Shown: positions 34,490 to 47,639 of the stretch, piece by piece
How positions within the stretch are numbered: the first letter of the stretch is position 1
Layout of the letters: each line of letters opens with the position of its first letter
Assembly: GCA_007570785.1 (NCBI GenBank)
Contig: ML660211.1
Location: 2,657,947-2,721,946 of the forward strand
Source of the DNA: Antilocapra americana
Lineage: Eukaryota > Chordata > Mammalia > Artiodactyla > Antilocapridae
DNA length: 64,000 nucleotides
Direction of reading: 5' to 3'
The notes under the pieces: model-generated
Databases searched by the model: none
Seen by the model: the letters and a program-made list of their open reading frames with translations, nothing else
Told to the model about the DNA's origin: nothing
Position numbers and translations under genes: made by a program

Positions 34490-34639
34490 TAAATCATAAA
34501 TATCACATTTAATGATGTTTTAAAAGTCCATTGTTTGTAGCCCTGTTTTAGATGACCAGTGTTTTTCTCACAAGAAAAGCTTGAAGAGATGATTGCAGCA
34601 TCTCCTCACACACATTCTTTCCGTTATGTTTCTTTTTTT

Positions 34640-34697
34640 AATGCTCTAAGCTACAGAATTAGAATTTACTAAGTTTCTACTATGTGAGGGACTGTCC
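34640..34697 (+). repeat. MIR 5' fragment, cut by SINE
   Basis: TACTAAGTTTCTACTATGTG and GGGACTGTCCC fit the MIR start (xAGCACCTACTATGTGCCAGG type). It stops where the Bov-tA begins. Confidence 0.45.
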
Positions 34698-34875
34698 CAA
34701 GTCGTGCTAGTGGGAAAGAATTCACCTGCCAATGCTGGAGATGCAAGAGACGCAGGTTTGATCCCTGGGTTGTGAAGATCCCCTGGAGTAGGAAATGGTG
34801 ACCCATTCTAGTATTCTTGGAAAATTCCATGGGCAGAGGAGCCTGGGGGCTATAGTCCATGGGGGCAGAGAGTTA
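34698..34875 (+). repeat. Bov-tA SINE, diverged
   Basis: AAGTCGTGCTAGTGGGAAAG head with a small insertion (GATGCAAGAGACGC), body GATCCCCTGGAGTAGGAAAT, end TAGTCCATGGGGGCAGAGAG. Confidence 0.85.
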
Positions 34876-34984
34876 CCATTCTTTAGTTCTCCACCTCTCT
34901 TGAAGTCATTGTCATGTGAAACAGCTCATGTGCATATATGCTTGCAAAATGTGTTTTGCTGTGTGAATGTGTGTCCTTTTGTTT

Positions 34985-35105
34985 TTTGGCCGCACCACGC
35001 AGCTTGTGGGATCTTAGTTCCCTGACCGGGGGATTGCATCCATGCCATAGGCTGTCAAAGTGTAGAGTGCTAACCAGTTGACTGCTAGGCAATTGCCCTG
35101 TCCTT
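34985..35105 (-). repeat. CHR-type SINE, antisense
   Basis: TTTTGGCCGCACCACGCAGC, TAGTTCCCTGACCGGGGGAT and CTAACCAGTTGACTGCTAGG form the reverse of the CHR tRNA-Glu SINE (head on the right). Confidence 0.8.
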
Positions 35106-35289
35106 TAATTTAAAAAACTAAATGATTCTGTGCTGTGTCTTTCACTTTATTTCTTAATGTCTCTTGGCAGCATTATGCTTTCTTTTTTAAAAAAGATTCA
35201 GCTGTGTTGCTATGTGTCCTTTGCTGTGGTGGGCTCCAGTCTGTTTGCCCCCACGTCTGCCCTATACTCAAATGCTCCACTTCCTGGCA

Positions 35290-35450
35290 ACCATGGGTTG
35301 AGCTCCACCGAACATCCTCCTCTGACCTTCATCACCATTGTTTTAGATGAGGAAACTGAGGCATGGGGAATTTATTCATTTCCCCAGCATTGCATGGCTG
35401 GGATTAGAAATCAGACACTCTGCTCCCAGTTTCCAGCAGCACTGTTAGCT
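35290..35450 (+). repeat. MIR SINE
   Basis: TTTTAGATGAGGAAACTGAG is a near-perfect MIR core block, followed by GGCATGGGGAATTTATTCAT, a GGCTGGGATTAGAAATCAGA block and CTGCTC. Confidence 0.8.
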
Positions 35451-35679
35451 CTTCCTGGACACTGCTCTGATTGAGTAGCCCTTTTGTGTAATTTATTACA
35501 AAAGGCCATATCTAGAAGGACTCCATGAGCCTCAGTTTGACCTTTTGACTTAGCTTAAGCAGAATAATTCACTGATGCACTCATGAATCTGAACTCTATT
35601 AGCATTTATAATGAGGCACACAGTATGTAATGAAGAGTTGAAAATATTAATTTTTATAGGGCTAGTCAAAACTGAAGTA

Positions 35680-35790
35680 GAAAGGGAACTGCCAGTTATT
35701 AAATGCCCACTATGTGTCGGGCATTATTGCAGAAATTTCATGTTCAGTAATCAACTTTATCCACTTAGCTGCCCTGTGAAGTTGCTAAAA
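35680..35790 (+). repeat. MIR SINE, 5' half
   Basis: TTATTAAATGCCCACTATGT, GTCGGGCATTATTGCAGAAA and TTATCCACTTAGCTGCCCTG follow the MIR 5' order. Confidence 0.65.
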
Positions 35791-38700
35791 TGACCTTTCT
35801 CCATCAAATCTGAAAAGCAGCCTGAATTTTCACCATTGATTATCAATAGAGCCAGAGTTCAGTCAATATTGGTTGACCCCCAAAGCTCCTGTTTTTCTTA
35901 CTGAACCACAAGGTCTTATTTTAATGAATCCGTTGTCTATAAAAGATAAATAAAAAGACCAAAGCAAGTTTGCTTGATGACCCAAGTGTTGATCTTGTTT
36001 TGGCAAATTGTAGGCAATCTTAGCCAAGATTTGTGTGAAATTCTTTCCAAATACCAAAGTCTACATACTTGTCATTTTCTTATTTTTAAATAACCTATAG
36101 GAGGCAGCAAGAATAGAAAATGTGTTTTTAAAATTAATGAGAAATGAATTTTCCTAGTAAACAATCAGTTCAAAACTAACTTGATTAAAGAGTTGGAAAT
36201 GGAATCTCATATTACAAAGCCGGTTGCATGCTTAAGGCAGTTTGAAATTCACTCTCCTCTGTTTATCGGCATCCAGATGGACACCCAGATGATGTTAGAA
36301 CATTGTTTGTGTTACATTTTCCTCCAAGTAAAAGTGACCCACAGGTCTTTATGGTGATTACAACTAGGAGTTATAAAGGGCTTGCATTAGTTGTTGGAGG
36401 GAACATTTTGAAAATTCCTGAAAATTATTGAAGAAAACTTTCTCTTTTTTCAGAGATAGTTTTCCTGTTAAGCTTGAATGGTGATGAGTGTGATGATGAA
36501 TCAATATCAGTTTAGGTAATAGAGTGTCACTTGAATGATAAATCCCATCAATAAAGACAGAACTAACGTAGCTAAAATTAAGAAGTAAATCAAATGCCAC
36601 TCTTCTGTTAGAAATCCTTCTCTCCTTATTTCTGCTGGAAGACCAGTCCTAGAAGAGAACAGTGTGGCAAAAGGACCAGAGAAGAGGAGCTGAGCTCAAC
36701 ACAAAGTTCTGACAGACTGTGCAACTGTAGGAAGGTTCGAGTCTGGCCCCAGGGAGGCGCGAAGTCAGAGGCAGGCTGCTGGGGTGAGATTCTGTGATGT
36801 CCCTTGAATCGAACCACATAGGAGACCACTTTGCTTCTTCTCCACAAAGTGTTCACTCGGCTCAGAGGTAATTAGCAGAAGTAATTAATAGTGTGACTTC
36901 AAGGATGCTGTGGCTGCTTGAATTATTTTCAAATCAAATGGAAAATTGTAGTGTCCCCTTAACAAACCCAAAGGCATACTTGAAGTTTCTAAGTTTAATG
37001 ACTGTGATGTTTAGATAATGCAATATTTTGACAGTGTTTAGAAACGGCAAGGCCTTGATTTCTTTAAAATACAGATATATGGTAAACACATTAAGGTGTA
37101 TTAATATTTTATGATACACTATTGGAGAAGAGCTGTCAGCATTTGATGTTATAAATTTTAGCTCATGCTCCAAATCACCAATACATAACTGTATGGACAT
37201 ACATACTAGTATGGTACAAGTAATAGTAAATGTATAAATATGGTAACACCACTTCTTGAATTTGGAATGTACATACTAAATACCAGAATCTGACAAAATT
37301 GCAAATTGAGTATATAAACTATTTTTAAAGAATGCAGTATTTCAAAGGACTTACACTTTTATTTAGAATGGTATGAGGATTCGGTTTTCAAAATGGTTTT
37401 AAAAAGAAAACCTTGAAGAACAGTGAAAATACTGATTTAAATATATCTTTTAAGCTTTAAACATTGTAAAAGTAGTACTTCTATCCTTTTAAGTTCTGCC
37501 CGAGTTGTTTAATTCTATATAAGTGCAGATATAGGAAGCATAATTTTATATTTAATTTGCTTTTGCCTGAAACATATACCATCATATTTTCTGCATTTAT
37601 ATAATATATTGCTTGATAAGATGGTAATTAGCCACCTACTAACTGTGCCCTTGACTAAGGTCTTATTATCACTTGTTCTAGTTGCTTTCCCAAAAGACAG
37701 AGAAACAGGATGAGAGGGTTTTTTTTTTTTTCACTTTTCCTGTAGTTCCAAAATTCTGTGGGTTCTATGAGCCTGTATTTTGTCTCTTTTTTCCCCTCCC
37801 AGGGGAGTCTCAGCTCCTTGGTTCATCTTACTCTTTTACAAACTTGAATCAAAGACTGTTTGGCAGAATGTCAGTTCTCTGACAGTCTGTGACAATATAT
37901 TATTTTGTGCAAATGTTATCAAATGAATAGCTAGTAAAAGTTTTCCGTTTTATGATTCTAAGCTTGCTGAGTTTGATGAATAGAATCTAATATTTGGCAT
38001 TTGTATCTTCAGATGTCATAATTTTAATCTTTATAGCAAGTTCATTGATATAACAAACATTAAATCTCTATACTCACAAGTGCAATGCAGGGAAAACCGT
38101 TGTCCTTCTTGCTCTCTCGATTCTTTATTGACACTATTGATGGGAAGACCTTTGCTTCTTTTAGAGGAATAGTTTTCCAAGTGGAAGCTTTTCTATACTG
38201 ACATATTTTCTATCAAAGATTTTTTTCTTTTAGCTGCACAATCTTCATCTAACTGCATTATTTTTGAGGTCAAGCATATATAAACACCACTGAATCCATT
38301 CCATACTCAAGATATTTAGATTTCAGTTTTACTTTGAAGGATTTGGGTGATATTTCTACTAAGCATATAATAAATTAAGTTCTACAACGATCTCAACTAT
38401 CTGGGTCTCTTTTTTCAACAGTGTCAGTGCCCTAAAATCTTCACATTGTGAAGTCACTTACCTTGTGATATGTAAATTATTTTTTCAGTCAAAAATATGT
38501 AAATCTCAGCTTTGCAATTGTGCTCTGAGGAAAGGGCTTCATTTGAGAAAAGAAAACACACAAGCATTTAAAGTTTTTTTTTCCAAAAGCAGCATTTGCA
38601 TGGCTTTCATATGGTATAAACATTTTCATAGGAAAATTATCTTTTGTTTTAATGGCTTATAGCCTTTAGTTTTTATTTTTCAAAGCTTATCTGAAGGGCA

Positions 38701-39732
38701 TTTAAAATCCTTAAAAGCTACATAACTATTTTTATGATTTCAACTAATTGGGAAATATCTTTTAATGCATAAACACCATCTTTGTTAAGACTTGAAGGGA
38801 AACAGTCACACATAGTGGTTTTTTAAAGGAATGAGTCCTAAATGGCAGAGACATACATGGAGTGTTGAGAGAGGAAGAACTAGCCATCGCGTGTGCCCAG
38901 ATTTCTGCATCTATCTTGCAATCAATAAAACATCAGCTGTTGCAGTGATGGAGCTGTTACATCATTTTTAATGCTCATGCTCTTCAAGGATTTGAAGGCA
39001 CTAAAGATTAGTTTATGGAATATGGTTTATCTTCCATGCTATAACACTGACATCATGTAAAAAGCTAAATAAATGACTTTGTCACATTTTTACTCTTGAC
39101 CTTTTGGGGTTTTAGCTCAAATAATTGACGTTTCGTTCTCTCTCTCATATACCCTCACATTTAGTAATAATATCATCTTAGTATTACATTGTATAGGGAA
39201 ATATATTCCTTTATTTGGTAATTCACTTGGTATTTTATTTTACTCAGTTAAGTATACCTTGTGAGTGTAGTATTTGAAATGTGACAAATCTGTAAAGGTA
39301 AATATTTAGCATAATCATTGGCTTTACCCAAACAATCCTTAAAATTAGATTATTTTTGCTTTTGTTTAGTATCTGAGCACTTAACATGGTTTTTTGTCCC
39401 TGAGTGCTATTTAAAGTGACTGAAGAGAAATGAGCTTCCTAGGAAGAAGCCAATTCACATTGAAATGCTCAGTAAGTCTTTAGAAGTCAAAAATCAAAGG
39501 GAAAAAAAAATTCAATATAATGCCGTGTAATGAAGTAGGCCATCTGTAACAGGATAGTTTCTACTAATAGAAGTAGGCCATTTGATTAAGAAAAACAGAA
39601 CAAGAGACTGGACAGCTCAGGGCATAAAAATAGGGAACATATCCTCTGTACAATATCTCTTTCCTATTAAGTTCTGGCTAATGGTTGTATTTAAAAATGC
39701 ACATTGAAGGAAATTAGTTTTTTAAGTTTGAC
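35791..39732. other. Unique sequence, longest repeat-poor stretch
   Basis: About 3.9 kb with no ruminant SINE or LINE I can identify. A GC-richer block lies at 36630-36860, and 38880-38990 has even base composition. There is a poly-T tract at 37719-37731. No coding exon recognised. Confidence 0.5.
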
Positions 39733-40235
39733 TGACAGTGTATTAGAAAGCAGAGACATCCATTTGCCAACAAAGGTCTGTATACCCACAGCTATGGAAT
39801 TTCCAGTAATCGTGTATGGATGTAAGAGTTGACCATAAAGAAGACTGAGTGCTGAAGAGTTGATGCTTTGAAATTTTAGTGCTGGAGAAGACTTTTGAGC
39901 ACCCCTTGGAATGCAGAGAGATCAAGTCCTAAAGGAAATCAACTCTGAATGTTCATTGGAAGGACTGATGCTGAATCTGAAGCTCCAATACTTTGGCCAT
40001 TTGATGTGAAGAACTGACTCATTGGAAAAGACCCTGATGCTGGGAAAGATTGAAGGCAAAAGGAAAAGGGGACGACGGAGGATGAGATGGCTAGATAGCA
40101 TCACTGACTCAAAGGACATGAATTTGAGCAAATTCTAGGAGATAACGAAGGACAGGGGAGCCTGACGTGCTGTGGTCCATGGGGCTGCAAAGAGTCGGAC
40201 ACGACTTAGTGACTGAACTAAAACAGCAAATGATT
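39733..40235 (+). repeat. BovB LINE 3' fragment
   Basis: Sense, starting at GACAGTGTATTAGAAAGCAG and running through GAAGCTCCAATACTTTGGCC and AAAGACCCTGATGCTGGGAA to GGACACGACTTAGTGACTGA. C-terminal ORF2 region only, with frameshifts. Confidence 0.9.
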
Positions 40236-42100
40236 AAATGAGGCAACTGAATTGAGCATTTATGAAAGCAACTGCTTCATGGTAAATACTATCAAATGTT
40301 ATCTATTACTACTGAGAGATCAACACTTCAAAACATACATTTGGTACTTATATAAACATCAAATAAAACTGAGAATGTGATTTTTAATCGTGAGTAGAAA
40401 ATAAATTTAAATGGGACATGACTATAATATAGAACAAAGATAAGTGACATGGTTGAGAAAAAAGTGGTACAACCTGTTATCAAGTCAAATTATTTCACTC
40501 TCATGTCGGGGAAACTCCAGAGAGAAGTAGCTAAACTTTAATAACCTAAGGCTGTCCAGGTAGATTGTGATTAAATTCTGAAATAAAGATGGTGAATTCC
40601 AAGAACAAGAATAGAAAGAAAAGTCATTGAGATATAGAATTATGCTTATTTTGTACAGATGCAGGATTCTGAAAGTGTGATTTACAGAGTTTATACAAAA
40701 GGCAGTCAAGGAAGGAAGAACTAAAGATACAGATCGAGCTTTCACCCAAGGCATAGTTTAGCTAGGGCTATGGGTGTTGTGAGAGAAATTTCAAGGATGA
40801 ATGTGGTAATATATATGAAACACTCTCTGTTCCCTGGAAGAAAGGTTCTATAAAAACATAACATATTACTTATTCTTAGAATGAATGGTGAAGGTTGAAA
40901 GATTTCAGACACAGGGAAAGGGCACATTCACAATCCAGTGAGAAGCAAAGGATTTTGAAAATGGAAGGTCAGTTTCAAGAAAAGAAGAACATTTTAAATC
41001 TCCTTAAAAGAACACACACACACTCATACACACACAAAGCACAGTTTTAAACAGAGCTATCTTCATTTTGAGTTATACTTGTGCAATAATAGATTGTATT
41101 TTTACAGGATTTTATCTCCATAATACTTTAGAACTGAATAATTTAAGTGCATGAAGTTAAACTGAATACAGTGATCAAAAAGAGCAGAGTGAATTTGGGA
41201 TAAATGTTGAAGGAAGCAATATTGTAAAAGAAAAAGTACAAGGGAAACAGTAAAGAAGTACATATTTCAGTAAACATTATTTTGCAAAAAACTTCAGGGA
41301 GATGGTTTGAAGAATAAAATTTTTATGGAACTTCCTTAAAAAAAGGTCTGCATGTGGTGGGTAGAAAGAGTAAAAGCTTGTAAGAGGATTTATGGGCACT
41401 TTTAGATACATAAAATGAGTTGGAGGAAATACGAGGAAATTAGAGTTGTACCACCCGGAGGATCTCCTGTGGAGTGGCTGATTGCATGTCCGGATATTAT
41501 AATTGGAGCAGGGATGGCTACAAGGTAACTTGGCCAACAGAATGCCTTTGAAACAAATCAAGTGTCCAAATTGCAGACTGTTGAATTAAATTGTGTTGTC
41601 ATGAAATGTCTCTACTCTCTTCATAATCTGAATCTGCATATAATATTGCTGCTTTGATTAATTAGGCAACCATATTTGCTTTCTCCTGAAATGTATTATT
41701 AATGGGAATTTTATAGTTACATGGAACTTGGGATCTAATAGCAAATGTCTTAGAACTTGAGGAAGGGGCATTTGGAAAACACTTGGTAAAATGCTTACAG
41801 GGAACAGTTCAATACTATAGTATTGTCATACATTGAAATTTTGTGTTTTGTTATATGCCTGATAAATACTTGGAAAGATAATAATAGATTTTTCATTTGC
41901 ACCTAATATAAATCTTATGAAAGAAGTAATTCAATGTCTTGAGTTCTGTGTGTTATCAGATTCTTTATTATACCAATCTATTACATATTAAAGTGCAAAT
42001 AAGGGAAGAATAATCTCTAGCTATCTCATCAGAGTTTTCTTTTTTTTTTCCTGGGTGTTGTGGAGAAGAAGTAATTTTGACTTTGTTTATAGAATTTTCC
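40236..42100. other. Unique sequence, no gene seen
   Basis: Includes a short (CA)n at 41011-41036. No exon or repeat recognised. Confidence 0.45.
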
Positions 42101-42109
42101 TTATATTCT

Positions 42110-42412
42110 TTTTTTTGAAAATTTAATTAATTTATTTATCTATTTTGGCAGTGCTGGGTCTTTATCGCTGTTCAGGCTTTTCTCTAGTTGCAGTACAAGG
42201 GCTTCTCATTGTGGAGCTCCTCTTATTGCAGAGCATGGACTCTGGGGCACCCAGGCTTCAGGGTGGGGAGCCTCTAGAGCACCGGGTCAATAGTTGTGAA
42301 ACATGGGCTTAGTTGCTCTGTGGCACGTGGGATCTTCCTGGCCCAGGGATTGAACCTGTGTCTCCTGCACTGACAGGCAGATTCTACACCACTGAGCCAC
42401 ACGGAAGCCCCC
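42110..42412 (-). repeat. CHR-2-type SINE, antisense
   Basis: TTTATTTATCTATTTTGGCA tail, AGGCTTTTCTCTAGTTGCAG and GGGCTTCTCATTGTGGAGCT body, then B-box region CCCAGGGATTGAACCTGTGT and head CCACTGAGCCACACGGAAGC on the right. Nearly full length (~300 bases). Confidence 0.85.
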
Positions 42413-43540
42413 TGGTATTCTTTTTCTTTCACACCCTTCTTTCATTTAGGTACCAAATCATTTTGATTCTACTTTCAAGGTATATCCACCCCCTTACCGA
42501 TTTTTACTGGATCGATTCCATCACCACCCCACCATCCCTCCCTGGACGGCCACTTCTTCTCCTTGCCTCTTTCACCCCTGCAGCCTCTTTTCAATCTGGC
42601 ACCCTGGGATCCTTTTTCTTTTTTTTTTTTTTCCCTTACCATTCCCCTATAAGGTGGGAAAACATACGTGGGACAAAATCAAAGCTATTAATATGTTTTA
42701 ATATGATCTGTAATGGAAAGCTGGGGGTAAGGTGTACAGGGCAGTAAAAACCTGCTGAACCATTTCAGGTGAGAAATAATGGTGGCTTTAACAAAGGTGG
42801 CAACAATGGAGGTAGTGAGAGGTGACAAAACTCGGGGGACACTTGGATGCACGGTGAGATTTTACTGAAAAATTAGATGTGTGTGAATAAAACAAGAAGT
42901 CTTATTTTAGAAGTACTAAATTAAACAGATAAACTTAATCCCCATTTTTTACTGATGGTGTTTCATATAAACAGCTTAAAGTATTTTCTTAAAGGAAATA
43001 TTTTTACTGAAAAAAAGAGAAACTTGCCTTTTTGTATTTCATATATTCTTTATCTGATTTGGAATTCTCTATAACACAAAAACATTTACACATTTTCCCT
43101 GAAATTTTTCATTTCTCACTAAGCACTCTGTAAGAAGCCCACCTTGGAGAAAATTTTGTAAGACGGATTCACATCAGTTTTCACTGTTTATTAAATAAAA
43201 TACTTGCTGAATTATCTGCAAGTGAGTCAAATCATATTGCTCCTCCATCCAGCCCTTCCCATGACTTCCCATCCCACTCAAGGGTATAGCGTTGCCCTAG
43301 AGTGAGTGGAAAGTTCCCTTGGAATTGGTCCCCGGTCACCTCTCTGACATCAGCTCCTATTATACAAACTTTGGTTCCAGCCTCCCACCCCACAGCCCAA
43401 TGACATGAGTCTAGTTGCTGCTCTTGTACTTTTCCAAGCCTCCTTCTTCCCAGCTTCATCTCTTTCTTCCTGGGCATTCCTTCCCAGCTTTTCTTGTCAC
43501 TTATGATGACCTCACCTGCTTTACTCAAATGTCAAGCGAG
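42413..43540. other. Unique sequence, no gene seen
   Basis: A pyrimidine-rich stretch at 42490-42650 and a GC-richer patch at 43230-43500. The 98-codon antisense frame at 43232-43528 shows no recognisable domain. Confidence 0.45.
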
Positions 43541-43678
43541 GCCTTCCCCCAGGTGGCTCAGTGGAAAAGAATCCACCTGCCAGTGCAGGAGATGCAGGTT
43601 AAATCCTGTGGTCAGGAAAAGCCCCTGGAGGAGGGAATGATAACCCACTTTAGTGTCTCACTACTTGAATGGAAAACT
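43541..43678 (+). repeat. Bov-tA SINE, 3'-truncated
   Basis: CCAGGTGGCTCAGTGGAAAA head, GCCCCTGGAGGAGGGAATGA body, stopping after ACTTGAATGGAAAACTC. Confidence 0.8.
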
Positions 43679-44351
43679 CTAGGTTAACAGGGTTTTGTGT
43701 CTATATTGCTTACTTTTGAATCGCAGAAACGAAAACAGTTTGTAGTATGTAGAGATGTTGAAATTGTTTTTGTTGAGTATAGAGATGAATGATGTTACGC
43801 TCTGATGCTTGCTAATGTCATGGCGTCTTGATGAAATACCATTGTCTTGGAGTTCTAGAATACTGGGAGGGATAGCTGGGTAAGAGTCAAGGAAGTGGTA
43901 TGTAGTGGGAGAAGGAGGGTCGAGACAAGGATGGGATAAAGACAAGGAAAATCCCACAGAAATGCACAGGAAAATGAAACTGTGATCTGACTTGCTTGAC
44001 AATTCAAGAAAAAACTTTTTCTTAAGAGTTAACAATATCATGTATTTGATGAGCTTAACTAAACTTTCGGCAGATTAGAAAATACAGTTTTCCAAACTTG
44101 AAATTTGTTTTCAATCCACTCATGTTTAATTATTTTTATGACAACAAAATTGGTGTTCTAATTTTATAATGTTATGAGGGAAAAGATAAAAAAAAAATTT
44201 CAGTCACTTCTAATACAGCTTCAGTATTTGGGGCCATATATTTTAAATACTCATGCCCTTACATAATTTAACCAAAATCATAGCTAAACATTAATTTCTA
44301 AATAAACTGTTAATATTTAAACTAGAACCATCAAAAAATTCCATCTGGTTC
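43679..44351. other. Unique sequence
   Basis: A 120-codon antisense open frame (43679-44041) has biased, low-information composition and no recognisable domain; not called. Confidence 0.4.
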
Positions 44352-44556
44352 ATAACTTGTGGCTCAGCTGGTAAAGAATCTGCCTGCAATGCAGGATCTG
44401 GATCGATCCCTGGATTGGGAAGATCCCCTGGAGAAGGGAAAGGCTACCCACTCCAGTGTTCTGGCCTGGAGAATTCCGTGGACTCTGTATAGTCCATGGG
44501 GTCACAAGGAGTCGGACACGACTGAGCGACTTTCGCTTTCACTTTCTTTCACTTTT
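44352..44556 (+). repeat. Bov-tA SINE
   Basis: GTGGCTCAGCTGGTAAAGAA head, ATCCCCTGGAGAAGGGAAAG body, and GTCGGACACGACTGAGCGAC end with a CTTTCACTTT tail. The head lacks its first bases. Confidence 0.92.
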
Positions 44557-45680
44557 CCTAAGTTCACCAAAAATCATCTGCTTATCTTTGCCAGTAGATG
44601 GCAGTGGTTGACCATATTAGTGAGATGATTGCAGATGTGCTTGTTTTATGCCACTGTTCAAAGGCTTGACTTCAAAGGAATGGATCATTCTGTAAATGGT
44701 TCTTTTTATTATTTCACCTTGAGAAGTAATATATGTTTATTATGTGATAGAGTTGACAATAGGAAATGTTAATAGATTCCCTAATTGATTGCAACTTTTG
44801 AAATATTTAAAAGCTATAGGAAGTATTCACAAAATCAAAATGACTATTTAAAATGCTTGCTTTGTTTGTATAGATTTATGTATATTCCTCAAACCAAGCA
44901 AGTTTCAAAGTACAAGAGCAGCTGTTCATATACATAGTATCAGTGTTTTATTCACATTCATGCTTGGAGATTTTTATTGAGGTTTCAGAACACTTATTTA
45001 AAAACCAAACCAGGAACATTGTCCAAGGTAGTTTGCAAATAAAGCTTTATTTTTTTTTTATTATAAATGTTGTATGGTAGTTGAGGAGTCATAGTTTCTG
45101 TCATGACTGTGACTATTCACTCAACATGAAATAGTCCAATTCTCAACTTTTCCAATGAGATACAATTGTTTTTCCACTTCATTATTTTTTATTACTAAAT
45201 GTTTTCTCTTTTCCATTTCTTTCCCTTAATATATCTTTTTGTGTTAGATGTAAAGTTAAAGTAAAACAATATATGGTAGTTTTGCTTGGATTAAGAATTT
45301 CAAAAACATATTACAGTTCTTCATAATTTTTAAGAATAGTAATCCATGCTTCTCTTCTGTGGTCAGTGGGAAATGTACAGACCTCTGAGATATTTCCAAA
45401 ATTTTTTTACTCATGATATTTTTCTCCTAGAAAGCGGCCATTACTATATTGAGTAAAATATTTAGCTGATATTTTGATAAGGATTTTATTGAGCAGAATG
45501 GCAATGTATGCCATCATTTATTAATTAATTCAGCACATACTTACTGAGCTCTTATTTTATATCAGGGTCTTAACATGATTTTATTACCTATGATTATCTG
45601 ATACTATGTAGAGAAGATCTTTGTTCTCTTCCTCCTATGTATAAGATAGTTGTGTTTGTGTTTTAGATAAACCCTTTGAG
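44557..45680. other. Unique AT-rich sequence
   Basis: A weak MIR-like patch at 45520-45580 (CAGCACATACTTACTGAGCT) is the only thing noted. Confidence 0.4.
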
Positions 45681-46600
45681 TCAGAGAAAATACAAGCCCC
45701 AGAGTGGAAGACAATATGGGAAGTATATAATCTGAAAAAAGATGTGCATGCAGAACATATAAGGAACTCTTATAAATAAATCAAGAAAAAGACATTCAGC
45801 ACAACTGAGAAAAAAAAACAGGCAAAATGGTTAAGCAAGCACATTTCATAATAGAGGTTGTCCTAATGGTTAATATACTAACAAAAAGATGCCTGCCAAT
45901 TTGAGTCATCAGAGAAATAAGAATTCAAATTATTAAACACCCACCACCATGTCTAAAAGCTTAAAAAAGAAATGATGGTACTGATGGTAAGCAAGCCTGT
46001 ACAGCAACGGAGTCCCTCACACAGCTCTTATGGGCTATAAATTGTTAAAACCATTTTGGAAAGCTGTTTAGAAGTTCCCTTTTAAAGTTGAACTTCCACA
46101 AAACCTACTACCTGGTAGTTCCAGGAGAGTGGCACACACATGTTAGTAAAAGATACACGTGGGGATGTTTGTAAAAATGCCACACTGGAAACCACCCACA
46201 TGTAACCTAGACTAGAAGAGATAAATTAGTTGTGGGATATGCACACAAAGAATACTCTACAGCAGCAGATAACAGTGGACTATCATTACATGGATGTAGC
46301 TCACCAATGTTAAGCCAAAGAAACTAGTCACAAACAATGTGCAATTTAATTCCATTTGTAAAAGTTCATTCACAAGCAGTGGAAACAGCTATAGAGGCAG
46401 AAACAGCAATGCTTTTAGGATGGGTAATGACTAAAAGGGATCATGATGGAAACTTAGAGAGAGATGGTAATCTTTCTTGATCAAGGTGGTTTTACGTAGG
46501 AATGAGCATCTTTGTACAATAATTGTGACGCCTTTACTCTTCTGGTTGTGTGCTCTGCCCCAACACAGTACTTGAAAATTAACCTAATTACACTTCATGA
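45681..46600 (+). repeat. Old L1 (L1M) ORF2/3' fragment, sense
   Basis: TAAGGAACTCTTATAAATAA, GAAATAAGAATTCAAATTAT, TAAAACCATTTTGGAAAGCT, TGGATGTAGCTCACCAATGT and GGGATCATGATGGAAAC follow the L1 order. No intact frame. Confidence 0.7.
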
Positions 46601-47146
46601 TTGGTAACAGCATAATAACCGACACTTTGTCCATCATTGCATAAAAATCACTTTTTTTTTTTCCTGAAAAAGGACTCTTTGAGACTCTTCTCAAGGTATG
46701 CAGATGGCTTTCCTCAGTCACTCAGTCACATCCTCACTGTAATATGTAGGCAAAAGGATAAGACTCAGGTAATGAAGAGGGAGAAGTGAAATAATCTAAT
46801 GGAACCCCTGCTCCAAGTAAAGTCATTTAAAGCACAAAATTTAATTCTGAAATTCCTTGAAGATGCCATCAGAAGGAAAAGATAATGAAATACAGTATAT
46901 CTTGTTTTGTTTTTATCTGATATTATAAAGGATATCAAAAGAAGCAAAGTTTTCTGTTGTTATTATTGCTCTCTCTTGATGTTGAAGAAATAATCCCTTA
47001 TATGTTTTTTCTTTTGTTTAAAATGTAAATATCATTAAGCAACATAATGCCTGTGATTTTCAGCTATTTTGTACAGTATACAGATAAACCAGAGAAATTC
47101 AAATCATGAATTACGTTGCCTGTTTATTTAATAGTAGTATAGTAGT

Positions 47147-47330
47147 TGTTTTGTCGCTCAGTTGTGTCAGACTCTTGACAACTCCATGGACTGTAGCCCG
47201 CTAGGCTTCTCTGTCCATAGGATTTTGCAGGCAAGAATACTGGAGTGGGTTGCTGTTTCCTTCTCCAGGGGAGTATAGTAATTGTAGTAGTGTTAGTTGC
47301 TCAGTCGTGTCTGACTCTTTGCGACCTTAG
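47147..47330 (-). repeat. Bov-A SINE plus partial second copy, antisense
   Basis: TCGCTCAGTTGTGTCAGACT to TTTCCTTCTCCAGGGGAG (47147-47273), then a second 5' start GTTAGTTGCTCAGTCGTGTC to TTTGCGACC (47291-47326). TAGTAGT-type motifs lie on both sides. Confidence 0.8.
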
Positions 47331-47639
47331 AAAGATGTCACTCCCTCTCTCTTTTCAATGGTATTTCATGAAGAATTATTACTTAATTCCACAAGTACCT
47401 ACAGATTGCTTATATTTTGTGTAATAGATGCACAATATAATAATGAAGACTAGAACCTTCCTGATGAGAAAGACATTTATAGGTGAGGTTCTTATGGTTC
47501 CTTTTCCCATGCTCATTTTGTTCTAGCCTGACATTTACATAGTAGAACACACACCACTTAGGTTCAATTCATCTGCCAGGTTCTTTTCTCTAATATATCT
47601 TTTTCTTAAGTTCTACATTTAAAATGATAAGAGGAAATA

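Noticed and set aside
35130..35474. 114-codon open frame (+)
   Set aside because: Overlaps a MIR and has no recognisable domain or splice context.
36626..36856. GC-richer block as a coding exon
   Set aside because: Open only on the antisense strand for 76 codons, no domain, no clear paired splice sites; kept only as a possible regulatory patch.
43679..44041. 120-codon antisense open frame
   Set aside because: Low-complexity, Ser/Phe/Leu-rich translation of unique sequence with no family resemblance.
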